Shown here: piece after piece, positions 36,722 to 48,627 of the stretch
How positions within the stretch are numbered: position 1 is the first letter of the stretch
How the letters are laid out: each line of letters begins with the position of its first letter
Source of the DNA: Castellaniella sp044508625
Lineage (GTDB): Bacteria > Pseudomonadota > Gammaproteobacteria > Burkholderiales > Burkholderiaceae_B
NCBI GenBank assembly: GCA_044508625.1
Contig: JBIQHJ010000002.1
Location: forward strand, 167,044-231,043
Reading direction: 5' to 3'
Length of the DNA stretch: 64,000 nt
Notes under the pieces: model-generated
The model's database searches: none
What the model was told of the DNA's origin: nothing
Seen by the model: the letters and a program-made list of their open reading frames with translations, nothing else
Made by a program: the position numbers and the translations under genes

Positions 36722-38616
36722 TCACCAGGCTCGGCTGCGAGCGCCGCGTTCGAAACCCCGGTTTGGGTGGCCGGATGGACCGCATGCGCTCTATCCGAAG
36801 CCGCGCCTCGAGCGACAGGCGAAGCCGCGAGGGCTTCCGTCAGCAGCCGGGACAGGTCCTCCAGCCCTCGTTCCAGGCCGGCCGTGAAGCGCACCGACAG
36901 GCAGCAGCGCCCGCGCGCGCACAGCTCTTGCATGTCGGCCTCCGCCTGCGCCGCATGGCAGGCGGCGAGGGCCTCGCAGGAATCGTCCCCGGCGGCCGCC
37001 TCGTCCGCCATCCTGATGTAGAGATAGGCGCCGCCAGCCGGCCCGCCCTTGTGGAGCTGGCCGCAGGAATGCAGGTAGCGCGGTCCGAAGGCGGCCGTCA
37101 CCGCGCCGCCGCCGGCATCGCGAAGCGCCCGCTGCCACCGGCACAGCCACGCCTCGGTACGCGGATCGCGGGGCAGATAGGCCAGCAAGGCGTGATAGCC
37201 GCCCGGCGGGCAGCGCAGCCAGCGCGCCAAGGCAGCCTCCAAGCCCGCCCGCCCGTCCCCCGCATCCCGAGCCCCGGCCTCCACCAGCAGGCTGCCGCTG
37301 CGCCATGCGGCAGCCGGGGACGAGGGGCGGGCCGCGGCATCGGGCCGCTGCGCGAGCAATGCGCGCGTCCGGGCCTTGGAGGCCTCGACGTCGGGCTGGT
37401 CGAAGGGATGCACGCCAAGGACGTGGCCGGCCACCGAGGTCGCGTACTGCCAGCGGTAGAATTCCTGCGCCACGCCCTGGGGCGAGGCGACCTCGATGCG
37501 CAGCACGGGGTGCCCCGCGCGGGCCAGGGCCTCGGCCACCCATGCCTCGTCGTCGCCGGGCAGCGCATCGGGACCGCGCAGAAAGACGAACAGGCGGTCG
37601 GGGCCGTAGTACTCGGGACGCCCGAGCGGCTCGCCCAGCACGGGCACCAGGCCGCGCCCATCCTTGCCGGTGGATTCGGCCAGGAGCTGCTCCAGCCACT
37701 GGGCCAGCGGCTCCAGGCCGCCGCTCGGGAGGAAGGTCACCTTGTCGCGCCCCATCCGCGCCGCTTCGCCCAGCAGGGCGCCGAGCCTCAGGCCCATATT
37801 GGCGCGGCCCGCGGTTTGCGGACCGCAATGGCGCCGCATCGCGTCGGCTTCGTGCAGGAAGGCGATCGGATCGAAACCCATCAGGGCGAGCGGCACCATG
37901 CCGAACGGCGACAGCACCGAATAGCGCCCGCCGATGGATGGGTCGCCGAAGAACACGGCGGCATAGCCCTGCGCCTCCGCCCGCTCGTGCAGTGGCGTGC
38001 GGGGATCCGTGATAGCGCAAAAGCGCCGCCCCGCGCGTTCCTCTCCTTCCAGGGCCGCGGCCTGCGCATGGAAATGCCGCGCCAGCAGCAGGGATTCGAG
38101 CGTGGTCCCGGATTTGCTCGCCACGATGTAGAGGCTGCGCTCGACCGGCACCCGCGCCTGCAAGGCGCGCACCTGGCCGGCGTTCGTGGAATCCAGCACG
38201 TGCAGCCGCAGGCCGTCCGGCGCCGGCCCCAGCATGCGGCCGAGCACGTGCGCGCCGAGGCTCGCCCCGCCCATGCCCAGCAGCACCGCGTCCGTCCAGC
38301 CTTCGGCCCGCAGGCGCGCGCACGGCCCCAGATAGCGCCGCATCGCCTCCGCCTGCCGCGCGGGATCGATCCAGCCCAGCCAGCGGTTCTCGTCGGCGCC
38401 GGTCCACAGCGCCGCATCGCGCCGCCACAGGCGGCTGCACCAGTGCAGGGCGTCCAGCCCTTCGATCCGGTGCGCCACGCGCTCGCGCAGGGCCGTCGGC
38501 AGCAGCATGGTTTGGGGGTTGAGGGCGGCGGCTGGGTGCGAGACCGGCGCGAATCGCGGGGTGAACCGCGGATAGCCGGCTGGCCGGGGTGCCGGCGTGT
38601 CGGTGGCGAGGCGCAT
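36655..38616 (-). CDS. pgi: Glucose-6-phosphate isomerase (Tal-Pgi type, isomerase half only)
   Basis: SIS-domain isomerase of 653 residues interconverting glucose-6-phosphate and fructose-6-phosphate. Motifs: GMGGASLGAHVL, VASKSGTTLES, FGDPSIGGRYSVLSPFG, AESTGKDGRG and the active-site HPFDQPDVEASK. The long C-terminal part with FGPRYLHSCGQLHKGG is the pattern I associate with the isomerase half of bifunctional transaldolase/PGI proteins, but no transaldolase domain is present. The start ATG 38616 has GGAGATTCC upstream. It diverges from the glgE-treY operon through paired sigma-54-type promoters. Confidence 0.88.
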   Translation of the reverse strand: MRLATDTPAPRPAGYPRFTPRFAPVSHPAAALNPQTMLLPTALRERVAHRIEGLDALHWCSRLWRRDAALWTGADENRWLGWIDPARQAEAMRRYLGPCARLRAEGWTDAVLLGMGGASLGAHVLGRMLGPAPDGLRLHVLDSTNAGQVRALQARVPVERSLYIVASKSGTTLESLLLARHFHAQAAALEGEERAGRRFCAITDPRTPLHERAEAQGYAAVFFGDPSIGGRYSVLSPFGMVPLALMGFDPIAFLHEADAMRRHCGPQTAGRANMGLRLGALLGEAARMGRDKVTFLPSGGLEPLAQWLEQLLAESTGKDGRGLVPVLGEPLGRPEYYGPDRLFVFLRGPDALPGDDEAWVAEALARAGHPVLRIEVASPQGVAQEFYRWQYATSVAGHVLGVHPFDQPDVEASKARTRALLAQRPDAAARPSSPAAAWRSGSLLVEAGARDAGDGRAGLEAALARWLRCPPGGYHALLAYLPRDPRTEAWLCRWQRALRDAGGGAVTAAFGPRYLHSCGQLHKGGPAGGAYLYIRMADEAAAGDDSCEALAACHAAQAEADMQELCARGRCCLSVRFTAGLERGLEDLSRLLTEALAASPVARGAASDRAHAVHPATQTGVSNAALAAEPGDQSAISAASGTWSDSRDQMREA

Positions 38617-38651
38617 GGGGGAATCTCCGGTGGATGTCCGCACCCTCCACC

Positions 38652-38665
38652 GCAAGTTGCGTGCC
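38652..38665 (-). promoter_or_regulatory. Sigma-54 promoter for pgi
   Basis: Minus strand GGCACGCAACTTGC, 36 bp before ATG 38616. Confidence 0.8.
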
Positions 38666-38678
38666 CGCCACGCCTTCG

Positions 38679-38692
38679 GGCACGCCGCTTGC
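38679..38692 (+). promoter_or_regulatory. Sigma-54 promoter for the nine-gene glgE-treY operon
   Basis: GGCACGCCGCTTGC followed by T, 94 bp before ATG 38787. It is back-to-back with the pgi site, 13 bp between the two -24 boxes. Confidence 0.82.
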
Positions 38693-38786
38693 TGAGGCAC
38701 CGTCGTCGCGCCGCCCAAGGCGCGGCGAACGGGACGGCCCGGCCGGCGCAGCAGCCGCCGGGCCGGCGACATGGCGAAGGAGGCGC

Positions 38787-39557
38787 ATGGTGGCACATAG
38801 CGACGCGATACAAATCGAAGTGGGCGACGATATGCTGGAAGGCACCTTCCTGACGCCGCGCAGCAAGGTGCCCGGCGTGCTGTTCATCCATGGCTGGGGC
38901 GGCAGGCAGGCATTCGACCTGTCGCGGGCGCGCGGCATCGCGGCCCTGGGCTGTATCTGCCTGACCTTCGACCTGCGCGGCCATGCGGCGACCGAGGCGC
39001 AGCGGCGCCAGGTCTCGCGCGACGACAACCTGCGCGACGCCATGGCCGCCTACGACAAGCTGGCCGCCCATCCCGCGCTCGACAGCGGCGAGGTCGCGGT
39101 CGTGGGCAGCAGCTACGGCGCCTATCTGGCGGCCATCCTGTCCGGGCTGCGCAAGGTACGCTGGCTGGGGCTGCACGTGCCCGCGCTGTATCGCGACGAC
39201 GAGTGGTTCATGCCCAAGGACCAGCTCAACCGCGACATCCTGCGTTCCTACCGCAGCGGCCACGTGGAGCCCGAGGGCAACCGGGCCCTGACGGCCTGCG
39301 CCGGCTTCCAGGGCGACGTGCTCATCGTCGAGTCCGAGCACGACGACTTCATCCCGCATTCGACCATCATGAGCTATCGCTCGGCCTTCCGGCGCGCGCA
39401 CTCGCTGACCCACCGCATCGTCGACGGCGCCGACCACGCGCTCACGGACAAGCACGCCCAGCGCGCCTACACCGCCCTGCTGGTGAACTGGATCACCGAA
39501 ATGGTCACCGGCGCCCGTGTGGGCGCCATGCGGGGCGGCATGATGGAGAACGGCTGA
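38787..39557 (+). CDS. Alpha/beta hydrolase
   Basis: Protein of 256 residues with an alpha/beta hydrolase fold: oxyanion region LFIHGWGG, nucleophile Ser in VVGSSYGAYLA (GxSxG), acid in VESEHDDFIP and His in VDGADHALTD, so the triad is complete. The family resembles dienelactone-hydrolase-like or acyl-peptidase-type esterases of unknown substrate. The start ATG 38787 follows GAAGGAGGCGC. It is the first gene of the operon leading to glgE and treY, and its stop overlaps the next start (TGATG). Confidence 0.85.
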   Translation: MVAHSDAIQIEVGDDMLEGTFLTPRSKVPGVLFIHGWGGRQAFDLSRARGIAALGCICLTFDLRGHAATEAQRRQVSRDDNLRDAMAAYDKLAAHPALDSGEVAVVGSSYGAYLAAILSGLRKVRWLGLHVPALYRDDEWFMPKDQLNRDILRSYRSGHVEPEGNRALTACAGFQGDVLIVESEHDDFIPHSTIMSYRSAFRRAHSLTHRIVDGADHALTDKHAQRAYTALLVNWITEMVTGARVGAMRGGMMENG

Positions 39558-40066
39558 TGACCGAGACCGAGAACGTGGTGTGCTACATGACGCGCCATGG
39601 CCTCACGCTGGCCACCGCCGAATCCTGCACGGCAGGCCTCATCGCCTCGCGCCTGGCCGAGGTGCCGGGGGCGGGCGCCCTGCTGGAATGCGCCTTCGTG
39701 GTGTATTCCCCGCAGGCCAAGCGCCACTGCCTCGGCGTCCCCGAGGAGGTCCTCGCCCACCACAACCTGACCAGCACCGCCGTGGCGAGCGCCATGGCGC
39801 TGGGCGCGGCCGAGCGCGCGCAGGCCAATGTGATCGTGGCCAACACCGGCGTGGCCGACGAGGGGGCGGACGGCGTGCCGGCGGGCACGCAGTGCTACGC
39901 CTGGCTGCTGCGCGGGCCGGCGGCCGGCGCCGAGCCCGCGCTGTTCGTCGAGACCCGCCGGTTCAGCGGCGGCCGCAACGCCGTGCGACGCTTCGCGGCG
40001 GACTACGCCATCCTGCGCATCGTGCACTACCACGCGCTCTGGCAAGAGGAGCACGCCCGGACATGA
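39557..40066 (+). CDS. CinA C-terminal domain protein (nicotinamide-nucleotide amidase-like)
   Basis: Protein of 169 residues of the PncC/CinA C-terminal family, which deamidates NMN to nicotinate mononucleotide in NAD recycling. The family signature TAESCTAGLIASRL is at residues 19-32, and VIVANTGVADEGADGVPAGT follows in place of the more common GIAGP motif, so activity is not assured. It stands alone without the N-terminal CinA domain, as PncC does. Embedded in the operon by TGATG and ATGA overlaps. Confidence 0.85.
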   Translation: MTETENVVCYMTRHGLTLATAESCTAGLIASRLAEVPGAGALLECAFVVYSPQAKRHCLGVPEEVLAHHNLTSTAVASAMALGAAERAQANVIVANTGVADEGADGVPAGTQCYAWLLRGPAAGAEPALFVETRRFSGGRNAVRRFAADYAILRIVHYHALWQEEHART

Positions 40067-40587
40067 GTTTCTTCACGAGCCCGAACTGGGCCGGGATGTT
40101 TTCCCTCTCGGTCCCGCCCCTGGAAATCATAGTCCGCGGCAGCGCGATGTACTGGTTCATCTTCATCCTGCTCCGGGTGGCGGGGCGGCGCGACATCGGC
40201 TCGCTCGGCGTGGCGGACATGCTGGTGCTGGTGCTGATCGCCGACGCGGCCCAGAACGGGATGGCGGGCGAGTACACCTCGGTGCTCGACGGGATGATCC
40301 TGGTCGGCACCATCGTGGGCTGGACCATCGCCGTGGACCGCCTGGGCTACTGGGCCCCGCCGCTCGCCCGGCTGCTGACGACCAGCCGGGTCTGCCTCGT
40401 GCGCGACGGGGTCATCGAGCACCGCAACATGCGTCGGGAATACATCACCCGGGACGAGCTGATGAGCGAACTGCGCCTCAAGGGCATCGAGGACCTGGCC
40501 CAGGTGCGCCGCGCCTACATCGAGGCCGACGGCAACATCAGCGTGCTGCGCGCGCCGGACGCGGACCGCCAGGCGGAGGGCCGCTGA
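40063..40587 (+). CDS. DUF421 (YetF-type) membrane protein
   Basis: Protein of 174 residues: three hydrophobic segments in residues 15-105 (SAMYWFIFILLRVAGRRDIG, LVLVLIADAAQNGM, MILVGTIVGWTIAVDRLGY), then a small soluble domain with CLVRDGVIEHRNMRREYITRDEL. This is the standard DUF421/YetF/YcaP layout. Function is unknown; it often occurs with stress genes. Overlaps pncC-like (ATGA) and lies 1 bp before the mscS-like gene. Confidence 0.88.
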   Translation: MSFFTSPNWAGMFSLSVPPLEIIVRGSAMYWFIFILLRVAGRRDIGSLGVADMLVLVLIADAAQNGMAGEYTSVLDGMILVGTIVGWTIAVDRLGYWAPPLARLLTTSRVCLVRDGVIEHRNMRREYITRDELMSELRLKGIEDLAQVRRAYIEADGNISVLRAPDADRQAEGR

Positions 40588-40588
40588 C

Positions 40589-41638
40589 ATGCTGCTCGCC
40601 GACTTGAACGCCCGCTACGGCGCGATCTGGGGGGCCTGGTTCGCCGCGGCCATGCTGGCGGCGGTCCTCTACTTCGCCCTGATGGCGGTGCTCAACACCC
40701 TGCGCGGCCGCGCGGGCCGCGCCCGGGACTCGGGCGGCCATCCCTACGCGGATGCGCTGGTGGCGGTCCTCGCGCGCAGCAGCCGCGCGATCCTCGCCCT
40801 CCTCGCCCTCCTCGTCGCCGCGCGCGTGAGCGGGGCCGTCTTCCCGTGGACCGACTGGGTGGACGCGCACCTGTGGTTCGCGCTGCTCGCCGTGCAGGCC
40901 GCGCTGTGGCTGGACGTCGCCTGCATGTCTGCGCTGTCCATCGTCGCCTCGCGCGCGGGCGCGAGCCGCGTGACGGTCACCCTGCTCTCCTACCTGCTGC
41001 GCACGGCCGTGTGGGTGGTCGCGCTGCTGGCCGTGCTGGACAACCTCGGCGTGAACATCACCGCGCTGGTGGCCAGCCTGGGCATCGGCGGCGTGGCCAT
41101 CGCGCTCGCGGTGCAGACCATCCTGGGCGATTTGTTCGCCTCGATCTCCATCGGCCTGGACAAGCCCTTCGAGGTCGGCGATTTCATCGTGTTCGGCCCG
41201 GTGGCCGGCAGCATCGAGCACATCGGCCTGAAGACCACCCGCATCCGCAGCCTGGGCGGCGAGCAGATCGTCTGCTCCAACACCGAGCTGCTCAAGCAGA
41301 CCATCCAGAACTACAAGCGCATGGAGCAGCGGCGCGTCGTGTTCACGCTGCGGGTGCCCTACGGCACGCCGCTGGAAGCCCTCGAGGCCCTGCCCGGCGA
41401 CGTGCGTGCGCAGATCGAGGCGCAGCCGGACACGCGCTACGACCGCGCGCACATCGCCCGCTTCGCCGACTGGGCACTCGAACTGGAGGCCGTCTATTAC
41501 GTCATGAGCGCCGATTACAACCACTACATGGACATCCAGCAGAACATCAACCTCGGCATCCTGCGCGCCTTCGCCGCGCGCGGCGTCGCCCTGCTGCCGG
41601 TGGAGCGCGTGGTGCGTCTCCAGCGCGACCCCGAGTGA
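40589..41638 (+). CDS. Small-conductance mechanosensitive channel (MscS family)
   Basis: Protein of 349 residues. Several hydrophobic helices lie between residues 10 and 150. The pore helix and following beta domain are recognisable as LVASLGIGGVAIALAVQTILGDLFASI and ISIGLDKPFEVGDFIVFG, with IRSLGGEQIVCSNTELLKQ. MscS channels release solutes on hypo-osmotic shock. Co-transcription with trehalose synthesis and recycling genes suggests an osmotic role, where the channel and the compatible solute are controlled together. Confidence 0.92.
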   Translation: MLLADLNARYGAIWGAWFAAAMLAAVLYFALMAVLNTLRGRAGRARDSGGHPYADALVAVLARSSRAILALLALLVAARVSGAVFPWTDWVDAHLWFALLAVQAALWLDVACMSALSIVASRAGASRVTVTLLSYLLRTAVWVVALLAVLDNLGVNITALVASLGIGGVAIALAVQTILGDLFASISIGLDKPFEVGDFIVFGPVAGSIEHIGLKTTRIRSLGGEQIVCSNTELLKQTIQNYKRMEQRRVVFTLRVPYGTPLEALEALPGDVRAQIEAQPDTRYDRAHIARFADWALELEAVYYVMSADYNHYMDIQQNINLGILRAFAARGVALLPVERVVRLQRDPE

Positions 41639-41654
41639 CGGAGGCGAGGAACCC

Positions 41655-44600
41655 ATGCCGCTTTTCACCGACCCCGGCCGTTTTCCCCCCTGCATCGTGC
41701 GCCTGCCCTCGCTCGCTCGCGCCGCGGAGGACGCGGCCGGCTGGAGCGCCGTCGGCGCCACCGCCGTGCTGGCGCCCGTGATTCCGGGCCTCGGCCTGCC
41801 GCGGCAGGCGCTGGGTCCGGCCGCCCCGGAGGCGCCGCGGGACGAGGGGATGCCGGAGGACACGGAGGCATCGCCGGGCGCGCGCATCGCCGAGGCGGCC
41901 GTCCGGCTGGACGATGCCGGCCTGGGGTGCTACCTGGAAGTGCTGCTGGATCCACGCCCGCCGCGGGCGGCCCTCGATGCCCCGCCGCTCGTGGACACGC
42001 CGTCCGAGGCCTTCCTGCAGGCCTGGCAGGCGCGCCTTTCGTCCTGGGCCGGGCACGGCGTGGCGGGCTTCTGCTTCGTCCGGCCGCAGGGCCTGGCGCC
42101 GGCGGTCTGGCGCGAGCTGCTGGCCGGATTGCGCGCCGCGCATCCCGCGCTGAGCCTCATCGCCTGGACCCCCGGCATGGCGCCGGAGGAACTGGCGGTG
42201 CGCCGCGACGCGGGTTTCGACTGGGTGGTGTCGTCGCTGGCCTGGTGGGATTGCCGCGCCGACTGGCTGGCCGAGGAGGACGCGCGGCTGCGGGACCTGG
42301 CCCCGGTGCTGGCCTACCCGGGCGCGGGCACGGATCCCCGGCGGCTGTGGGCCGCGGCCGTCAGCGGCGACGGCATCGTCCTCGACGGACGCGCCGGGCC
42401 CTGCGCCGCCCTGGCGCCGGTGATGGACTGGCGCCGCCGCACGGCCTTGCAGGGTCCGCTGCGCGCCGTGGGCGGACGCGGCGGCAGGGCCACGGTCCTG
42501 CTGCGCCGGGACGCGGCGGGCGCCGGCGTGGTGCTGGCCCTCGCGCCCGAGCCCGGGCGGCCCGCGGTGCTGGACCTGCCGGCGCTGGCCGCCCTCCTGC
42601 CGCCGGGCGCCCCGGCGCCCGCCGAGGCGGGCGGGCGGCTGCCCGCGCAGGGCTGGGCCCTGATCGAGTGGGGTGCCGCCCGGCCGGTGGGAAAGCCGGC
42701 CAGGGCCCCGGCCCTCGCCCCGGCCACGGCCTCGCGCGTGCCGCGCATCGGCATCGAGAACGTCGCCCCCGCCGTCGACGGCGGGGCCTGGCCGGTCAAG
42801 CGCATCGTCCACGAGATGCTGCGCGTCGAGGCCAACGTCTTCGTGGACGGCCACCAGCCGCTGGCGGTCGACCTGTGCTGGCGGGCCTGCGACGAGGAAG
42901 CGTGGCGCCGCGTGCCCATGTCGCCGCTGGGCAATGACCGCTGGCGCGCCGAATGCCGCCCCGATCGGGTCGGCGCCCATGAATACCGCATCCAGGCCTG
43001 GCTCGACGACTGGGCGGGCTTTCGCCATGCGTGGCGGGTGGGATTCGAGGCCGGCCAGGACCTCGGCCTCTCCCTGCGCGAAGGCGAGTTGTGGCTGGCC
43101 CGCGTGCTCGAGGCCGCGGCCGCCGCGGGCGAGGACGGACCCGAATGGGCGCCCGCCCGCGCGGCGCTGGCGGCCCTCGAAGGGGCGCGGGGCGGGCCGC
43201 CGGACGCGCGCCTGATGGAGCGGCTGCTGGCCGGGCCGCTCGCGGCGCTGCTGCGCCACCCCGGCGAGCGGCCCTTCGCCTGCGCCTCGCCGGCCATGCC
43301 GCTGCGCGTGGACCGCGCGCAGGCCCGCTACGGGAGCTGGTACGAGCTCTTTCCGCGTTCCCAGTCGCCCGAGCCGGGGCGCCACGGCACCCTGGAGGAC
43401 GTGATGGGCCGCCTGCCGGACATCCGCCGCATGGGCTTCGACGTGCTGTATCTCACGCCCATCCATCCGATCGGCCGGACCAACCGCAAGGGCCCCGACA
43501 ACCACCCCGCGGCGCAGCCCGGCGACGTCGGCAGCCCCTACGCCATCGGCTCGCCGGAGGGCGGGCACGACGCCGTGGAGCCGTTGCTCGGATCGCTGGC
43601 CGATTTCGACAGGCTGGTCGCCGCGGCGCGGGCGGAAGGGCTGGAGATCGCCCTGGATTTCGCCATCCAGTGCTCGCCAGACCACCCCTGGCTGCGCGAT
43701 CATCCGGACTGGTTCCAGTGGCGGCCGGACGGCTCGCTGCGCCATGCCGAGAACCCGCCCAAGAAATACGAGGACATCGTGAACGTGGAATTCTACGGCG
43801 GTCCGCCGCAATGGCGGCGCAAGCCCGCGCTGTGGCGCGCGCTGCGCGACATCGTGCTGTTCTGGATGGCGCACGGCGTGCGCATCTTTCGCGTCGACAA
43901 TCCGCACACCAAGCCGCTGCCCTTCTGGCACTGGATGATCTCGGAGGTGCAGGCCCGCGAGCCCGGCGCGATATTCCTCTCGGAGGCCTTCACGCGGCCG
44001 GCCATGATGTACCGGCTGAGCAAGATCGGCTTCACCCAGTCCTACACCTATTTTACCTGGCGCAACGAGGCGGGCGAACTGGACGCCTACCTGGCGGAGC
44101 TGTCGCACCCGCCGCTGGCGGAGTTCTTTCGCCCGCATTTCTTCGTCAACACGCCGGACATCAATCCCCACTACCTGCAAGGCCACGGCAGGCCCGGCTT
44201 TCTCGCGCGCGCCGCGCTGGCGGCCACCAGCGCAGGGCTCTGGGGCGTGTACAGCGGCTTCGAGCTGTGCGAGGCCGAGCCGCTGCCCGGCCGCGAGGAA
44301 TACGCCAATTCGGAAAAATACGAGCTGCGCCCGCGCGACTGGCATGCGCCGGGCAACATCCGCGCCGAGATCGCCCGCCTCAACGAGATCCGCCGCGCCA
44401 ACCCCGCCCTGCAAGGCCATCGCGGCTACCGCGGCCTGCCGTCCGAGCCTCCGTCGGTGCTCGCCTACGTGCGCTGGGCGCCGGAGGGGGGCAACGTGCT
44501 GCTGGTGATGGTGAACCTCGATCCCGAGCGGCCCGTGGACGCCGGCGCGCGCCTGGACGGCCCGACCGGCGCCGAGAACCTGCTGACCGGCGCGCAGGAG

Positions 44601-44686
44601 CACTGGGGGGACGGCTGGGCCCGCGCCCGGCTCGTGCCCGAGGCCCCCTACGGGATCTGGCGCCTGCCCCCCGCGCCGGTGGAGCC

Positions 44687-44690
<4 letters not shown>
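41655..44690 (+). CDS. glgE: Alpha-1,4-glucan:maltose-1-phosphate maltosyltransferase
   Basis: GH13_3 enzyme of 1011 residues that extends glucan with maltose-1-phosphate. The catalytic part is residues about 370-1011: FDVLYLTPIHPIGRTNRKG, nucleophile Asp in IFRVDNPHTKPLPFWHW, acid/base Glu in IFLSEAFTRPAMMYR and NTPDINPHYLQ. The maltosyltransferase N-terminal domain begins near PRIGIENVAPAVDGG (about residue 365). Residues 1-350 are an additional region with hints of an amylase-like barrel (LGCYLEVLLD, GVAGFCFVRPQG, FDWVVSSLAWWD) but no catalytic set. Standard GlgEs are about 660-700 residues. Its substrate is supplied by the TreS-maltokinase encoded in the other operon. Confidence 0.93.
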
Positions 44691-46800
<2,110 letters not shown>

Positions 46801-46804
<4 letters not shown>

Positions 46805-48627
46805 GCGCGCCTTCCCCCGATTTCATCCTTACCCCGCTCGACACCGCCGCCGAATCGTTCGGCTGGGGCGCCTTCGCCCTCGAGGGCGGGAGCACGCTGT
46901 TCCGGATCTGGGCGCCGGAAGCGCCCGCGGGAATGGCTCTGTGCGTCGAGGGGCGCCCGCCCCTGCCCGTGGTCCCGGACGCCACCGGCCACGCCGAGCA
47001 CCGGGTGCCGGACTGCCCTCCGGGCACGCGCTACCACTATCGGCTGGCCGACGGCACGCGGATGCCGGATCCGGCATCGCGCCTGCAGGACGGCGACGTC
47101 CACGGCGACAGCATCGTGGCCGATCCCGCCCCCTATCCCTGGCGCCATGCGGACTGGCGGCCGCGGCCGTGGAAGGAATCGGTCATCTACGAAGTCCACG
47201 CGGGCCTGGCCGGCGGCTTCGCGGGCCTGCGCGAACGCCTGCCCGAGCTCGCCTCGCTCGGCGTCAATCTGATCGAACTGATGCCCATCGCCGATTTCCC
47301 GGGCACCCGCAACTGGGGATACGACGGCGTGCTGCCCTATGCGCCGGATCGCGCCTACGGCCCCCCGGAATCGCTCAAGCAATTGATCGACTGCGCCCAC
47401 AGCCTGGACATCGGCGTCATGCTGGACGTGGTCTACAACCATTTCGGCCCGGACGGCGACTACCTCGCGCGCTATGCGCGCTCGTTCTTCCGCCAGGACG
47501 AGTCCACGCCCTGGGGGGCGGCGATCGACTTCCGCCAGCCCGCCGTGCAGCGGTTCTTCGAGGACAGCGCCATCCGGTGGCTGGATGAATTCCGCTTCGA
47601 CGGCCTGCGCCTGGACGCCGTCCATGCCATCGCCGACGAAGCCTGGCTGCGCACCCTGCCGCGGCGGCTGCGCGCCCGGCTGCCCGGCCGCCGCGTGCAC
47701 CTCGTGATCGAGGACGACGCCAATCGCGCGCGCCTCCTCGAAGCCGGCTACGACGCGCAATGGAACGACGACCTCCACCACGTCCTGCACCACCTGCTGA
47801 CGGGCGAACGGCACGGCTACTATGGCGATTACTGCCGGGACCCGGCCGGGGCCCTCGCGCGCTGCCTGTCCGAGGGATGGCATTACCAGGGACAGCCCTC
47901 GGACCACCACGGCGGGCGGCCGCGCGGCACCCCGAGCGCGCACCTGCCGCCCTCGGCCTTCGTGTGCTTTCTCCAGAACCACGACCAGACCGGCAACCGC
48001 GCGCACGGCGAGCGCCTCACCGTGCTGGCCGCGAACGAACAGCGCCTGCGCGCCGCCATCGCGCTGCAACTGCTCTCGCCGATGGTGCCCATGATCTTCA
48101 TGGGTGAGGAATACGGCGCGCGCACGCCTTTCCTGTATTTCACCAGCCATGCGGACCCCGCGCTGGCGGATGCGGTGCGGCGCGGCCGCGCCCGCGAGTT
48201 CGCGGCCATGCCGGATTTCCGCGGCGATCCGGACGGCCTCCCCGACCCGAACGCCGAATCCACCTTCGAGACCTGCCGTCCCTGGCCTTCCAACGGCGCC
48301 CATCGCGCCTGGACGGCCTATTATGTCCATCTGCTGGACCTGCGCGCGCGCTGCCTGACCCCTCGCCTGCGGGGGGCGCGCTCCGACGGCGCACAGACCC
48401 TGGGCCCGGCGTCCGTGCGCGCCGCGTGGCGCCTGGGGGATGGCGCACGGCTCTCGTTCTACGTCAACCTGGGCCCCCGGCCCTGCGCAGTGCCCGTCGG
48501 CCTGCTGCCCGCCGCGCCGGACGCCACTTCGCTGCGCTACGAATCGGTCCCCGGGGGACTGGCCGCCCTGGCGCAGGGCGAGCTGCCGTCCGACTGCGCC
48601 CTGTGCCTCATCGAGGAGAATCCATGA
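46801..48627 (+). CDS. treZ: Maltooligosyltrehalose trehalohydrolase
   Basis: GH13 enzyme of 608 residues releasing trehalose from maltooligosyltrehalose. The N-terminal domain (FRIWAPEAPAGMALCVEG) is followed by a catalytic barrel with Asp in FDGLRLDAVHAIAD, Glu in VHLVIEDDANRARLL and Asp in FLQNHDQTGNRAHG. ATGA-coupled to glgX. It works with TreY, two genes downstream, to make trehalose from glucan. Confidence 0.95.
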
